Notes: generated by a model not told the origin, from the sequence alone. 64,000 nucleotides of DNA from DASUAS01 sp963841415 (GCA_963841415.1 CAWJCN010000001.1:1766550-1830549); one strand, 5' to 3'; positions 51,126 through 62,830 are shown, counted from the first letter of the stretch. A program made the numbers and translations.

Positions 51126-51328
51126 CGGTCAAGGTCACCATCGATCCCACCCGCTGCCGGGGCCACGCGCTGTGCCTCGGGCGCGCGCCCGATGCGTTCG
51201 AGTTCCTCGACCTCGAGGACCGGTCGCAGGTGCGGCCCGGCGCCGACCAGGTGCCCCTCGAGCTGCTCCTGGCCGCCGAGCGCGAGTGCCCCGAGCGCGC
51301 CATCACCGTGGAGGTGGACCCGTCATGA
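51122..51328 (+). CDS. [3Fe-4S]-type ferredoxin, P450 partner
   Basis: A 68-residue ferredoxin with three cysteines in the arrangement C-x5-C (CRGHALC) and a third in ERECPERA. This pattern belongs to the small 3Fe-4S ferredoxins that feed electrons to actinobacterial P450s. GTG 51122 overlaps the thioesterase stop, and the P450 start overlaps the ferredoxin stop (ATGA), so the protein is almost certainly the dedicated partner of the P450 at 51325. Confidence 0.92.
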   Translation: MTVKVTIDPTRCRGHALCLGRAPDAFEFLDLEDRSQVRPGADQVPLELLLAAERECPERAITVEVDPS

Positions 51329-52575
51329 CGACGACCGAACGTCACGAAATCGACTTCGACCACCACTCGCCGGAATTCCGCGACCAGTGCCCCGCGGTCA
51401 TCGCCGGGCTCCACGCAAGTGGGCGGCCGCTGGGCTGGTCCGACGCGCACGGTGGCTTCTGGGCGATCTACGGCTACGACGCCCTCTACGACGCGGTGCA
51501 GGACGCCGAGCTGTTCAGCTCCGCGCACAGCGCGACCGAGCCGAAGGGCGTGCCGCGCTCCACCCAGGACGATCCGCTGATCCCGATCGACATCGACGGT
51601 CCGCTCGTCCACGAGTACCGCCGCGTCGTGCTCTCCTGGTTCTCCCCGGGCGGCGCCAAGGCACTCGAACCGCGCATCCGCGAGCTCACCACGGAGCTCA
51701 TCGACGCGTTCATCGAACGCGGGCACGCGGACCTGAGCCAGGGGCTGTTCACCCCACTCCCCGCCCGGCTCATCCTCGAGATGCTCGGCTGGAACGCCGA
51801 CCGGTGGTCCGAGTGGATCGAGTGGATCCACTCGACGGTGCACGACCGCACCGAGCACCCCGAGCGTGCGGTCGACGCGGTGACGAACATCTTCAGCAAC
51901 ATCGGCGCCGAGATCGTCGCCCGCCGCGTTGACCTGGGCGACGACCTCTTCAGCGACATCCTGCGCGCCGAGGTCGACGGCGCGCCGCTCACCGACGAGC
52001 AGGTGATGAGCTGCGGCTTCTTGCTGCTGCTGGGGGGCATGGACACGACCGCGGGGCTGACCGGCAACGTGATCGTCGAGCTCGATCGCCGGCCCGAGCT
52101 GCGCCAGCAGCTCATCGACGATCCGACGCTCATCGGCGCGGCGACGGAGGAGTTCCTGCGCCACGACAGCCCGTCGTTCGGGCTCTACCGGACCGTCACC
52201 CGTGACGCCGTCTTCCACGGCCAGCAGCTGCGCCGGGGTGACCGGGCCATCCTGATGTTCCCGGCCGCCGGCCTCGATCCCGCCACGTTCGAGGATCCCG
52301 ACACCATCGACTTCGCGCGCACGTCGAACCGGCACATGGCGTTCGGGCTCGGCGCGCACCGCTGCCTCGGTTCCCACCACGCGCGCATCATGTTCCGCGT
52401 GATGCTCGAGGAGGTGCTCTCACGGCTTCCCGACTTCCGCATCGCCGGACCGATCGTGCGGTTCGAAGACGCCGGCGACGTGTACGCCGTGCGCGAGCTG
52501 CCGGTCGCGTTCACGCCCGGCCCCCGCCGCGCCGCGGCCGTTGCCGCCAAGGGCGCGCCCGCCAAGGCCGGCTGA
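51325..52575 (+). CDS. Cytochrome P450
   Basis: A 416-residue P450. The I-helix oxygen-binding block is LLLLGGMDTTAGL near residue 238, the K-helix ExxR in EEFLRHDSP near 278, and the heme motif FGLGAHRCLG near 346 with the cysteine ligand. It probably hydroxylates the cluster's substrate, perhaps a terminal methyl group as in CYP125/CYP142-type steroid attack, but that comparison is only by context. The last 20 residues are low-complexity A/K. Confidence 0.93.
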   Translation: MTTTERHEIDFDHHSPEFRDQCPAVIAGLHASGRPLGWSDAHGGFWAIYGYDALYDAVQDAELFSSAHSATEPKGVPRSTQDDPLIPIDIDGPLVHEYRRVVLSWFSPGGAKALEPRIRELTTELIDAFIERGHADLSQGLFTPLPARLILEMLGWNADRWSEWIEWIHSTVHDRTEHPERAVDAVTNIFSNIGAEIVARRVDLGDDLFSDILRAEVDGAPLTDEQVMSCGFLLLLGGMDTTAGLTGNVIVELDRRPELRQQLIDDPTLIGAATEEFLRHDSPSFGLYRTVTRDAVFHGQQLRRGDRAILMFPAAGLDPATFEDPDTIDFARTSNRHMAFGLGAHRCLGSHHARIMFRVMLEEVLSRLPDFRIAGPIVRFEDAGDVYAVRELPVAFTPGPRRAAAVAAKGAPAKAG

Positions 52576-52590
52576 GCCCGGATCGCATTC

Positions 52591-53748
52591 GTGCCCGATC
52601 CCATCGCGCGACACCTCACCCACGGGTGCCGCGTCGCGATCGCCGACGGGTGCGGCGCGCCGATCGGGCTCGCCACGGAGCTGTCGCGCGCGGCGCGCGC
52701 GGTCGACGGTGTACGTGTGCTTCTCGGGTGGACGCTCACTTCGTCGATCGACGTCGAGGACGCCACCGCGTTCCCCGACGTCCGCACGGTGATGGGCGGG
52801 TACGCGCTCCGCAACCCCCTGCGCCAGGGAAGGGTGCACTCGTTGCCGGTCCGGCTGGGGAGCGTGCCGACGCTCCTCGCCGGCACCTGGCGACCCGACG
52901 TCGTGGTCGCCGCGCTCCGGCCCGGTGGTCACGGCCTCGTCTTCGGCAGCGAGGTGGGCTGGATGCGCGCCGCGGTCGAGACCGGCGCGACCGTGCTCGC
53001 GCAGGTGAACCACGGACTGCCCGACGCGACCGACGGCGTGCCGGTGCCGGCCGAGCAGATCGTCGTCGTCGACGAAGTGGAGCGTCCACCACATCAATTC
53101 ACGACCGCGCCTCCGGGCGCCGACGCGCTTGCGATCGCCCGCCACGTCGCCGGACTCATCCCTGAGGGAGCCGCACTCCAGTACGGACCCGGCACCATCG
53201 CCGACGCCGTCCTCCGCGCGATCGACGTCCCGGTGCGGATCGACTCCGGGTTGGTCGGCGACGCCGTCCTCGACCTCGACGCCCGCGGGCTGCTCCTCGG
53301 CAACCCGCGGGGCGCCTACCTGGCCGGGACCGACGCGCTGTACGACTGGAGCCACGAACGCGGCGTGGTCGAGCGCGTCGAAGTCACCCACGACGTGAGT
53401 CGCCTAGCCGGTCACGACGCGTTCGTCGCCATCAACACCGCGCTCGAGATCGACGCCGTGGGGCAGGTCAATGTCGAGCACGTCGGTGACCAACCGGTCG
53501 GCGGGATCGGCGGCCACGCCGACTTCGCGCTGGCCGCATCGCGATCGCGCCACGGCGTCAGCATCATCGCCCTGCCCAGCACCCACCGCTCCGTGCCGAC
53601 CCGCGTCGACGCGCTGTCGGCGCCCACCACGACACCGCGCGCCGACGTCGACGTCGTGGTGAACGAGCACGGCGCCGTCGACCTCCGTGGCCTCGACGAC
53701 CGCGAGCGTGCCGCCGCGCTGCGCGAGCTGTGGGCGTCGACGACCTGA
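52591..53748 (+). CDS. Acetyl-CoA hydrolase/transferase-like protein
   Basis: A 385-residue protein resembling the acetyl-CoA hydrolase/4-hydroxybutyrate CoA-transferase family: LQYGPGTIADAVLRAID near residue 192, SGLVGDAVLDLDARGLL near 212, and the conserved INTALEIDAVGQVNVE near 280, with the usual glutamate region. This family moves CoA between carboxylates through a glutamyl-CoA intermediate. It starts with GTG 52591, 15 bp after the P450 stop. It converges with the gene at 53760. Confidence 0.8.
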   Translation: MPDPIARHLTHGCRVAIADGCGAPIGLATELSRAARAVDGVRVLLGWTLTSSIDVEDATAFPDVRTVMGGYALRNPLRQGRVHSLPVRLGSVPTLLAGTWRPDVVVAALRPGGHGLVFGSEVGWMRAAVETGATVLAQVNHGLPDATDGVPVPAEQIVVVDEVERPPHQFTTAPPGADALAIARHVAGLIPEGAALQYGPGTIADAVLRAIDVPVRIDSGLVGDAVLDLDARGLLLGNPRGAYLAGTDALYDWSHERGVVERVEVTHDVSRLAGHDAFVAINTALEIDAVGQVNVEHVGDQPVGGIGGHADFALAASRSRHGVSIIALPSTHRSVPTRVDALSAPTTTPRADVDVVVNEHGAVDLRGLDDRERAAALRELWASTT

Positions 53749-53759
53749 GAACTACGTCG

Positions 53760-54605
53760 TCACACGGGACGAAACGCGGCCATCGCAGTCGAGATGACGC
53801 GGTCGTCGCGCCCTTCGTCGTGGAGCGTCGCGGCGACCGTGATGCGCTCCGGCCCGACGCCGCTCACCTCCGCTCGCGCGCGGAAGGGGCCGACCACCCC
53901 CGGGCGCTCCATCATCACGTGCCAGCTCTCGATCTGCAGTGCGTCGGTGCCGGCGTGCGTTGCCGCCGCGTCCATGGCCTGGACCTCGAGCACGATGCAG
54001 ATCGGACCGAGGTGCAGCGCCGCGTGCGGTGCAGACAGCTCGGCCACGAGCGGCGGAAGGCGCCAGGAGCCGTCGTCACCCCGTTCGGCGCCGAACGCGA
54101 CCGGGAGCGGCGGCAAGGAAGGTGAGTCCTCGATCGGGATCGGCGGGTTCTCGACCTTCTCGTAGCCGTCGGGCACGTCGCCCAAGGAGACCCCCATGCC
54201 GGACGAGACCGCGATCACGCGGCCCGGGTCGTCGGCATCGGTCAGACGCGACCGGCTGAACCCCATGGTGCGGCCCAGGTGGATCACGTCTCGCTCGACG
54301 ACGATCTCGGTGACGTCACGCGCGGGGTCGAGGATCTCGTACGACATCACCACCGGCGCGGGCACGCATTCGGAGTCGAGCCAGTACGGCTCGGGTGAGG
54401 CGATGCACAACGGCGCCGCGAGGATGCCGCCGCTGCGGTTGCGCATGTCGTGGCGCAGCGGCATGCACTCGCGGTCCACGCCGACATCGAGATCGGGGCT
54501 CCGCTTGCCGAGGTAGCGATACGTCTTCAGCGCGGTCCACGCCTCCTCGAACTTCGCCCAGTGCTCGTCGGAACCGACGGTGCGGATGTCGTCAACCACT
54601 TTCAC
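53760..54605 (-). CDS. Hotdog-fold thioesterase-like protein
   Basis: A 281-residue protein, compatible with two hotdog modules. LAAPLCIASPEPYWLDSECV (residues ~63-82) and AELSAPHAALHLGPICIVLE look like strand/helix elements of acyl-CoA thioesterase-like proteins, but the catalytic residues are not obvious. I could not assign a named family with certainty. It is transcribed towards the acetyl-CoA hydrolase-like gene and lies on the far side of the 350-bp gap from the amidohydrolase at 54959. Confidence 0.55.
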   Translation of the reverse strand: MKVVDDIRTVGSDEHWAKFEEAWTALKTYRYLGKRSPDLDVGVDRECMPLRHDMRNRSGGILAAPLCIASPEPYWLDSECVPAPVVMSYEILDPARDVTEIVVERDVIHLGRTMGFSRSRLTDADDPGRVIAVSSGMGVSLGDVPDGYEKVENPPIPIEDSPSLPPLPVAFGAERGDDGSWRLPPLVAELSAPHAALHLGPICIVLEVQAMDAAATHAGTDALQIESWHVMMERPGVVGPFRARAEVSGVGPERITVAATLHDEGRDDRVISTAMAAFRPV

Positions 54606-54958
54606 TCCTCACTCAGGTCGGGAAACGCGGATGGAAGGCGAACCGCACGCGCCGCGTCACACCTTGAACGGCTGGATGGCGTGTGGCAGCGATGGCGGAG
54701 CCCGGCGGGCCGGAGCCACACCGGCCGCCAGCGTGGCTGGCGACGGATCGACGTGACCTGCGCACCGAGCTCGGGGGCGACCCAGCCGGCGATCTCGTCC
54801 GTCTCCGTGCTGCGAGCCGCGTGATCGGCGGTCGCTTCTCCCAGCCGGCTCACGCGCGGCACGGTACGCAGACTTGACGCTAGTGTCAAGTGTCCCTACG
54901 TTGATCGTTCGAACGGGCCGACGTGCCGGCTCGGGACAACGCCGCATCTGGAGTCAAC
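54606..54958. other. 353-bp gap with type B operator
   Basis: No convincing gene is seen; short open frames on both strands have no recognisable features. The right end holds the operator and promoter described at 54872. A stem-loop-like GC region (GGGCCGGAG...CACCGGCC near 54707) is the only other feature. Confidence 0.5.
54872..54891 (+). promoter_or_regulatory. Operator type B and promoter of the amidohydrolase
   Basis: ACTTGAC and GTCAAGT are perfectly inverted around GCTAGT. The left arm contains TTGACG (54874-54879), which makes a -35 box, and 17 bp further is TACGTT (54897-54902) as -10. The ATG at 54959 then has a leader of about 50 bases. Confidence 0.78.
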
Positions 54959-56146
54959 ATGACGAAGCCCGACTTCCCCGTCTTCGACGCCGACAACCAC
55001 CTCTACGAGAGTCCGACCTGGGTCGAGTACCTTCCCCGCCGCTACGCCCGCGACATCCAGTTCGTCGAAGTGCGCGGCCGCACTCGCCTGGCGATGAAGG
55101 GCAAGCTCACCGAGTTCATCCCGAACCCGACCTTCGAACGCGTCGCGCGCCCGGGCGCGCACATCCCCTTCTACTCCGGCAACAACCCGGAGGGTCTGAG
55201 CCTCCGGGAGATGAGCGGGCAGCCGATCGACTGCGTGCCCGCGTTCCGTGATCCCGCGGCACGCGTCGATCTCATGGACGAGCTCGGGATCGAACGCACG
55301 CTCATGTTCCCGACGATCGCCAACCTCATCGAGTACACGGTCGCCGACGATCCCGACCTGACCCATGCCGCGGTGCACACGATCAACCAGTGGCTGCTCG
55401 ACCAGTGGACCTTCGACTACCAGAGCCGGATCTTCGCCACTCCGGTGATCACCCTGCCGATCGTCGAGGAGGCCATCACCGAGCTCGAGTGGGCGCTGGC
55501 GAACGGGGCGAAGATCGTGCTCATCCGCCCGGCGCCGGCCAATGGGCTGCGGGGGCCGCGTTCGATCGCGCTGCCGGAGTTCGACCCGATCTGGGCTCGG
55601 ATCGAGGAGGCGAAGGTTCCGGTCGCGATGCACGCGTCGTTCCCTCCGCTCACCAGCTACTACGAGACGTGGGAGCCGGGTACGGGTGACAGCGCGTTCA
55701 AGCCGAGCCCGTTGAAGCAGTTGCTGCTGCAGCACCGCGAGGTCGAGGACGCCATCGCCGCGATGATCTGCCAGGGTGCGCTGTCACGCTTCCCCGACCT
55801 GCGCATCCTGAGCGTCGAGAACGGCGCCGACTGGGTCGGCCACCTCCAACACCAGCTCGACGCCACCTACCGCAAGATGCCGCAGGAGTTCACCGAGCAC
55901 CCGGTGGAGGTCTTCCGGCGGAACGTGTACGTGAACCCGTTCTGGGAAGACGACGTCGCCGACGTCATCGAGCTCTGCGGCGTCGAGCACGTGCTGTTCG
56001 GTTCCGACTACCCGCATCCCGAAGGCCTCGCCGAGCCGCTCGACTACCTCGACACGCTGCGCGACGCGCAGCTCGACGACACCACGATCCGCCAGGTCAT
56101 GAGCACGAACGCCAACGCGCTGCTCGGCGTACCGATGGCCGCGTGA
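54959..56146 (+). CDS. Amidohydrolase-2 family protein
   Basis: A 395-residue TIM-barrel amidohydrolase: the metal-site start VFDADNHLYESPTWVEYL (residues ~6-23), VAMHASFPPLTSYY near 225, and the final aspartate in LFGSDYPHPEGLAEP near 345. It is a paralog of the protein at 34310, differing by a longer insertion after the first strand. Related enzymes are nonoxidative decarboxylases or hydrolases. The ATG at 54959 is preferred; the upstream frame continues only weakly. It carries the type B operator. Confidence 0.83.
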   Translation: MTKPDFPVFDADNHLYESPTWVEYLPRRYARDIQFVEVRGRTRLAMKGKLTEFIPNPTFERVARPGAHIPFYSGNNPEGLSLREMSGQPIDCVPAFRDPAARVDLMDELGIERTLMFPTIANLIEYTVADDPDLTHAAVHTINQWLLDQWTFDYQSRIFATPVITLPIVEEAITELEWALANGAKIVLIRPAPANGLRGPRSIALPEFDPIWARIEEAKVPVAMHASFPPLTSYYETWEPGTGDSAFKPSPLKQLLLQHREVEDAIAAMICQGALSRFPDLRILSVENGADWVGHLQHQLDATYRKMPQEFTEHPVEVFRRNVYVNPFWEDDVADVIELCGVEHVLFGSDYPHPEGLAEPLDYLDTLRDAQLDDTTIRQVMSTNANALLGVPMAA

Positions 56147-56179
56147 GCTCGATGCGTCTGGATCGCGGCGCGATCGCTA

Positions 56180-56200
56180 TTTGCAAGCTATATTTGCATT
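56180..56200 (+). promoter_or_regulatory. Operator type A upstream of the branched-chain-type ABC operon
   Basis: TTTGCAAGC and ATTTGCATT match the type A palindrome in the left arm and in TTGCA of the right arm. It lies 34 bp upstream of the type B operator at 56235. No clear -10 box follows at 17-18 bp. Confidence 0.55.
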
Positions 56201-56234
56201 TCTCACGATCGGATGCTGTCGATGTCGTGGGGTG

Positions 56235-56254
56235 ACTTGACGACTGTGTCAAGT
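56235..56254 (+). promoter_or_regulatory. Operator type B and promoter of the ABC importer operon
   Basis: ACTTGAC and GTCAAGT are perfectly inverted around GACTGT, extending to 8-6-8 (56234-56255). TTGACG (56237-56242) is -35 and TACCGT (56260-56265) is -10, spacing 17 bp. The start codon is at 56342, leaving a leader of about 70 bases. Confidence 0.78.
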
Positions 56255-56341
56255 CTCGGTACCGTCTCGCCGTTGCTCACGCTCCAGCGAGTTGGCAGCG
56301 TGGCACCTGCGGAAAGCCGTTCGATCACCAGGGGGGCGTCG

Positions 56342-57574
56342 ATGCGACGCAAGTTGTTCGTAGGAATCTCGTGCGTCGGGCTGCTCGTCGGCACCGCGCT
56401 CGCGACCGTCAGCAGTGCAAGTGCGGGTGTGCCCGCCGCGGCATCTCCGCTCGGCACGCCGAAGAAGGCCACGGGCTCCGAGGTCACGCTCGGGTTCGTC
56501 TCCGACGGCAAGTCGGACGCGATCGACAACACGCCCGAGATCAAGGCTGCGCAGGCCGCGGTGAGCTATGCCAACAACTACCTCGGTGGGCTCGCGGGTC
56601 ACAAGATCACGCTGAACGTGTGCGAGACGAAGCAGACACCGTCGGGCGCGACCGACTGCGCGACGAACATGGTGCAGGCGAAGGTCCCGATCGTGATCAC
56701 GCCCGTCTCCGGGCAGTCGGGAACCATCTACCAGGGCATCAAGGACGCCGGGATCCCCTATCTGCAGTACGGGTCGCTCGATCAGGCCGAGCTCGCGGCT
56801 CCGCCAACCAGCGTGTTCGTGCTGACGAACGGCATCGGCACCGCGCTCGCGGGTCCGGCAGGAATCGCCGCTGCCGCGGGGATCAAGAAGGCGGGGATCC
56901 TGGTGACCGACGTGCCGGCCGCCGCCGGACCAGTCTCGCAAGCGGCACCGCTGTTCTACAAGAACGCTGGCGTCACGGCCGACGTCATCACCGTGCCGGT
57001 CGGGCAGGCCGACATGACGCCGCAGATCCAGGCCGGGATCAGCAACGGCGACGGCGCGTTCGCGATGGTGGGCAACCCGGCGTTCTGCACGAGCGCGATC
57101 AAGGGCCTCACCACCGTCGGGTTCAAGGGTCCCATCACCGCGATCCAGCAGTGCGTGGACCAGACGAGTGCGAAGGCGACGAACGGTGGCTACAAGGGCG
57201 TCAACGTGCTCACCACGCTCGACTCCTCGAACAAGGACTACGTCACGTACCTCGCGGTCATGAAGAAGTACGCCAAGGGCGTCGACACCGGCGGCGTCGC
57301 GCCGGGCGGCTACGCGTCGATCCTCGCACTGGTCGCCGCGCTGCCCAACCTCACCGGTGACGTCACCGCGCAGACCATCTCCGAGGGGATGGCAGCCATG
57401 CCGCCGACGCCGCTCCCGCTCGGCGGTGGCATCACGTTCCAGTGCGACGGCAAGCAGGTCAGCCTGGCGCCGCCGATCTGCTCCACCCAGGTGCTCAAGG
57501 CGAAGTACACGGCGAAGGCCGTCCCCGTCGGGTTCAAGGTGTTCGACACGTCGGACCTCGTGAAGCTCGGCTAG
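56342..57574 (+). CDS. Secreted LivK-like substrate-binding protein of the ABC importer
   Basis: A 410-residue secreted receptor of the Peripla_BP_6 family. Signal peptide MRRKLFVGISCVGLLVGTAL ... ASAG at residues 1-30. The mature protein has EVTLGFVSDGKSDAIDN at its N-terminus and two lobes. Four or more cysteines (VCETKQ, TDCATN, FCTSA, QQCVD) suggest disulfides. It begins the operon with the fused permease-ATPase and LivF-like genes. Its ATG at 56342 follows GGGGGG. Unlike the orphan binding protein at 17499, this one has its transporter next to it. Its ligand is unknown. Confidence 0.88.
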   Translation: MRRKLFVGISCVGLLVGTALATVSSASAGVPAAASPLGTPKKATGSEVTLGFVSDGKSDAIDNTPEIKAAQAAVSYANNYLGGLAGHKITLNVCETKQTPSGATDCATNMVQAKVPIVITPVSGQSGTIYQGIKDAGIPYLQYGSLDQAELAAPPTSVFVLTNGIGTALAGPAGIAAAAGIKKAGILVTDVPAAAGPVSQAAPLFYKNAGVTADVITVPVGQADMTPQIQAGISNGDGAFAMVGNPAFCTSAIKGLTTVGFKGPITAIQQCVDQTSAKATNGGYKGVNVLTTLDSSNKDYVTYLAVMKKYAKGVDTGGVAPGGYASILALVAALPNLTGDVTAQTISEGMAAMPPTPLPLGGGITFQCDGKQVSLAPPICSTQVLKAKYTAKAVPVGFKVFDTSDLVKLG

Positions 57575-57614
57575 TCCCGACCCGAAGGAGACACCCGAGC
57601 AGCAGGAGGACGCG

Positions 57615-60343
<2,729 letters not shown>

Positions 60344-60347
<4 letters not shown>

Positions 60348-61111
60348 ACGAGCCCGTCGGTCAGGCACCGGCTTCACCTGCGGCGCCGCTCTTCGAGTGT
60401 CGCGACGTCATGGCGGGGTACGGGCACGTCAACATCGTCCGACCGTTCGATCTCGCCGCCCACGCAGGGACCGTCGTCGCCATCCTCGGACCGAACGGCG
60501 CGGGCAAGACCACACTGCTCTCCACGCTGTGCGGACTTCTGCCGCGCCAGCGGGGCACGGTGCACGTCGGGGGCCACGAGCTCAAGAGCGGGCGCGCGGC
60601 TGCGGCGTCACGAGCAGGCCTCGTGCTGGTACCCGACGACCGCGCGCTGTTCCCGTCGTTGAGCGTGCGCGACAACCTCCGCGCCGCGTGCGCGCGCCGG
60701 AGCGATCCGACCGACGAGATGCTCGAGCTGTTCCCCGCGCTCCGTCCCCGCTGGAAGCTCCATGCCGGCGCGTTGTCCGGCGGCGAGCAACAGATGCTCG
60801 CGATGGCCCGCGCGCTGGTGCAGAAGCCGAAGGTCCTCCTGGTCGACGAGATGAGCATGGGACTCGCACCGTTGGTCGTGGAGCACCTGCTCCCCGTGGT
60901 GCGACGCATCGCCGACGACAACGGCGCGGTCGTCGTGCTCGTCGAGCAGCACGTCGGACTGGCCCTCGAAGTCGCCGACGAGGCGATCGTCCTCGTCCAC
61001 GGCGAGGTCGCGCTCCGCGGGAGTGCCGGCGATCTCCAGCGGACCCCGGACGTCCTCGAGGACGCGTACCTCGGCGGCGGCGGACCAGCGAACCCGACGC
61101 CCGCGCCCTGA
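60344..61111 (+). CDS. LivF-type ABC ATPase
   Basis: A 255-residue ATPase. Walker A is GPNGAGKTTLL near residue 50, the signature LSGGEQQML near 145 and Walker B KVLLVDEMSMGLAP near 165, as usual in LivF. It pairs with the LivG domain of the fusion upstream to make the nucleotide-binding heterodimer. Translation is coupled. Together with the binding protein it forms a complete importer. Confidence 0.9.
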
Positions 61112-61130
61112 CGGCCGGCTCCCGGCTGGC

Positions 61131-61151
61131 GGGCGTTGAGGGCCTCGAACC
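61131..61151 (-). repeat. 21-bp near-identical copy of the tRNA acceptor/T-arm sequence at 30357
   Basis: GGGCGTTGAGGG-[C/T]-CTCGAACC matches 30357-30377 with one mismatch (C here, T there). Read on the minus strand it is an acceptor 3' strand AACGCCC followed by GCCA, and a T-arm-like GGTTCGAGG. The remaining T-stem does not pair well here. No intact tRNA exists in the window. Confidence 0.5.
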
Positions 61152-61194
61152 GTCGTCACTTCGTTGCGGGAGGAAGCATGAACGGGAGGACAGC

Positions 61195-62076
61195 ATGAAG
61201 TGGGGCATCGTCTATGCCAGCACCTCGTTTCCGGAGCCTGACCGCGCCGTGGCGATGGCGACCGCGGCCGAGGCCGCCGGGTTCGAGTCGCTGTGGTGCC
61301 CGGAGCACGTGGTGGTGCCGGTGGGTCCGCACGCCACCCCGTACCGGGGCTCGCTCGACGGCAAGATGGACCGGGTGTGGCGGCGGGGAGGGCTCCCCGA
61401 CCCGCTCATCTGGCTGGCGTTCGTGGCCTCGCACACGACGACGATCCAACTCGGCACGAATGTCGTGATCGTCCCCGAGCACCAGCCCGCCGTGCTGGGC
61501 AAGTCGGTGGCGACGCTCGACGCCCTGTCCGGGGGCCGAGTCCAGCTCGGCGTCGGCGTCGGCGAGCTGCCCGAGGAGTACGGCGCCGTGGGCATGGATT
61601 TCACCAATCGGGGTCAGAGGATGGACGAGTACCTCGAGGCGATGCGGCTGCTCTGGGAGGAAGAGGTCGCGTCGTACCACGGCCAGTTCGTCGCGTTCGA
61701 CGAGGTGCGGTGCGACCCCAGCCCGCCCCGGGGCACGGTGCCCATCCACGTCGGTGGGACGTCATCGGCGGCCATCCGGCGGGCCGTCCGCGTCGGCGAC
61801 GGCTACTTCCCGTACGTCGGGCCGCAGCACGACTTCCTTCCCGAGCTTCGCCGGATTCTGGCCGACGTCGACGCCGAGTGCGATCGGGTGGGTCGCGACG
61901 TCGACGAGATCGAGATCACAGTCGGCGGCGCCCGCACCGCCGAGGAGGCGGCGGCCATGGCCGAGCTCGGTGTCGACCGCTGCACGATCGCCATCCGCGC
62001 GAAGGAGATGCCCGAGGTGCGCGACGAGCTCGCCCGCTTCGGGACCGAGGTCATCGAACCGACGAAGGTGCTGTGA
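61195..62076 (+). CDS. LLM-class F420-dependent oxidoreductase
   Basis: A 293-residue luciferase-like TIM-barrel flavoprotein of the F420-dependent group: MKWGIVYASTSFPEPDRAV start, GTNVVIVPEHQPAVLGKSVA near residue 95, SGGRVQLGVGVGELPEEYG near 115, and HVGGTSSAAIRRAV near 185. F420 use is inferred from this subgroup pattern, common in Actinobacteria. The ATG at 61195 has GGGAGGAC upstream. It starts a unit with an SDR and a thioesterase. The 84 bp before it hold the 21-bp repeat copy. Confidence 0.87.
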   Translation: MKWGIVYASTSFPEPDRAVAMATAAEAAGFESLWCPEHVVVPVGPHATPYRGSLDGKMDRVWRRGGLPDPLIWLAFVASHTTTIQLGTNVVIVPEHQPAVLGKSVATLDALSGGRVQLGVGVGELPEEYGAVGMDFTNRGQRMDEYLEAMRLLWEEEVASYHGQFVAFDEVRCDPSPPRGTVPIHVGGTSSAAIRRAVRVGDGYFPYVGPQHDFLPELRRILADVDAECDRVGRDVDEIEITVGGARTAEEAAAMAELGVDRCTIAIRAKEMPEVRDELARFGTEVIEPTKVL

Positions 62077-62077
62077 G

Positions 62078-62830
62078 ATGGGTGTGCTGGACGGCAAGGT
62101 CGCCATCGTCACCGGCGCCGGTCAGGGCGTGGGCCGCGGCATCGCCCTTGCGCTGGCCAAGGATGGCGCGCGGGTCGCGCTGCTCGGGCGGACGGTGTCG
62201 AAGTGCGAGACGGTAGCGGCGGAGATCGCCGCCGTCGGCGGCGAGGGACTGCCCCTCGCTTGCGACGTCGAGCACCGCGACCAGATCGAAGCGAGCGTCG
62301 CCCGGGTGGTCGACGAGTGGGGTCGCATCGACGTGCTGGTGAACAACGCCCAAGCGATGACGTACCTGTCGATCCGCAAGCTCACCGACGACGACATGGA
62401 GTCGATGTGGCGCTCCGGCCCCCTCGCGTGCTTCCGGCTGATGCAGGCCTGCTTCCCCTATCTGCGCGACTCGAAGGGCAGCGTGATCAACATGGGCTCG
62501 GGGTCGAGCATCCTGCCCCAGCCCATGATGTCGGGGTACGCCATGGCCAAGGAGGCGGTGCGCACGTTGTCACGGGTCGGCGCGATCGAATGGGGCCGCT
62601 ACGGCATCCGCGTCAACGCCATCTGCCCGCTCGCCGACTCGCCCGGTGCCACCGCCTTCGACGACTCGACCGGCGCCTCCGAGGCGGTGACGGCCCAGGT
62701 GCCGCTCGGCCACTGGGGTGACGCCGAGTCCGACATCGGCCGCGGTGCCGTCTACCTCGCCGGCCCCGACGCCAAATTCATCACCGGCACCACCCTCATG
62801 ATCGACGGCGGCTACAACTACCTCCGGTGA
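62078..62830 (+). CDS. Short-chain dehydrogenase/reductase
   Basis: A 250-residue classical SDR. TGAGQGVG near residue 13, NNAQAM near 89, the serine in NMGSGSS near 140 and YAMAK near 155, with a final MIDGGY. It is separated from the LLM gene by 1 bp, and its stop overlaps the start of the next gene (GTGA), so three or four genes are translated together. Confidence 0.88.
   Translation: MGVLDGKVAIVTGAGQGVGRGIALALAKDGARVALLGRTVSKCETVAAEIAAVGGEGLPLACDVEHRDQIEASVARVVDEWGRIDVLVNNAQAMTYLSIRKLTDDDMESMWRSGPLACFRLMQACFPYLRDSKGSVINMGSGSSILPQPMMSGYAMAKEAVRTLSRVGAIEWGRYGIRVNAICPLADSPGATAFDDSTGASEAVTAQVPLGHWGDAESDIGRGAVYLAGPDAKFITGTTLMIDGGYNYLR

Noticed and set aside
54602..54889. 95-residue gene on the minus strand in the 54.6-54.96 kb gap
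   Set aside because: It has no recognisable features, and its upstream part lies in the operator/promoter region.
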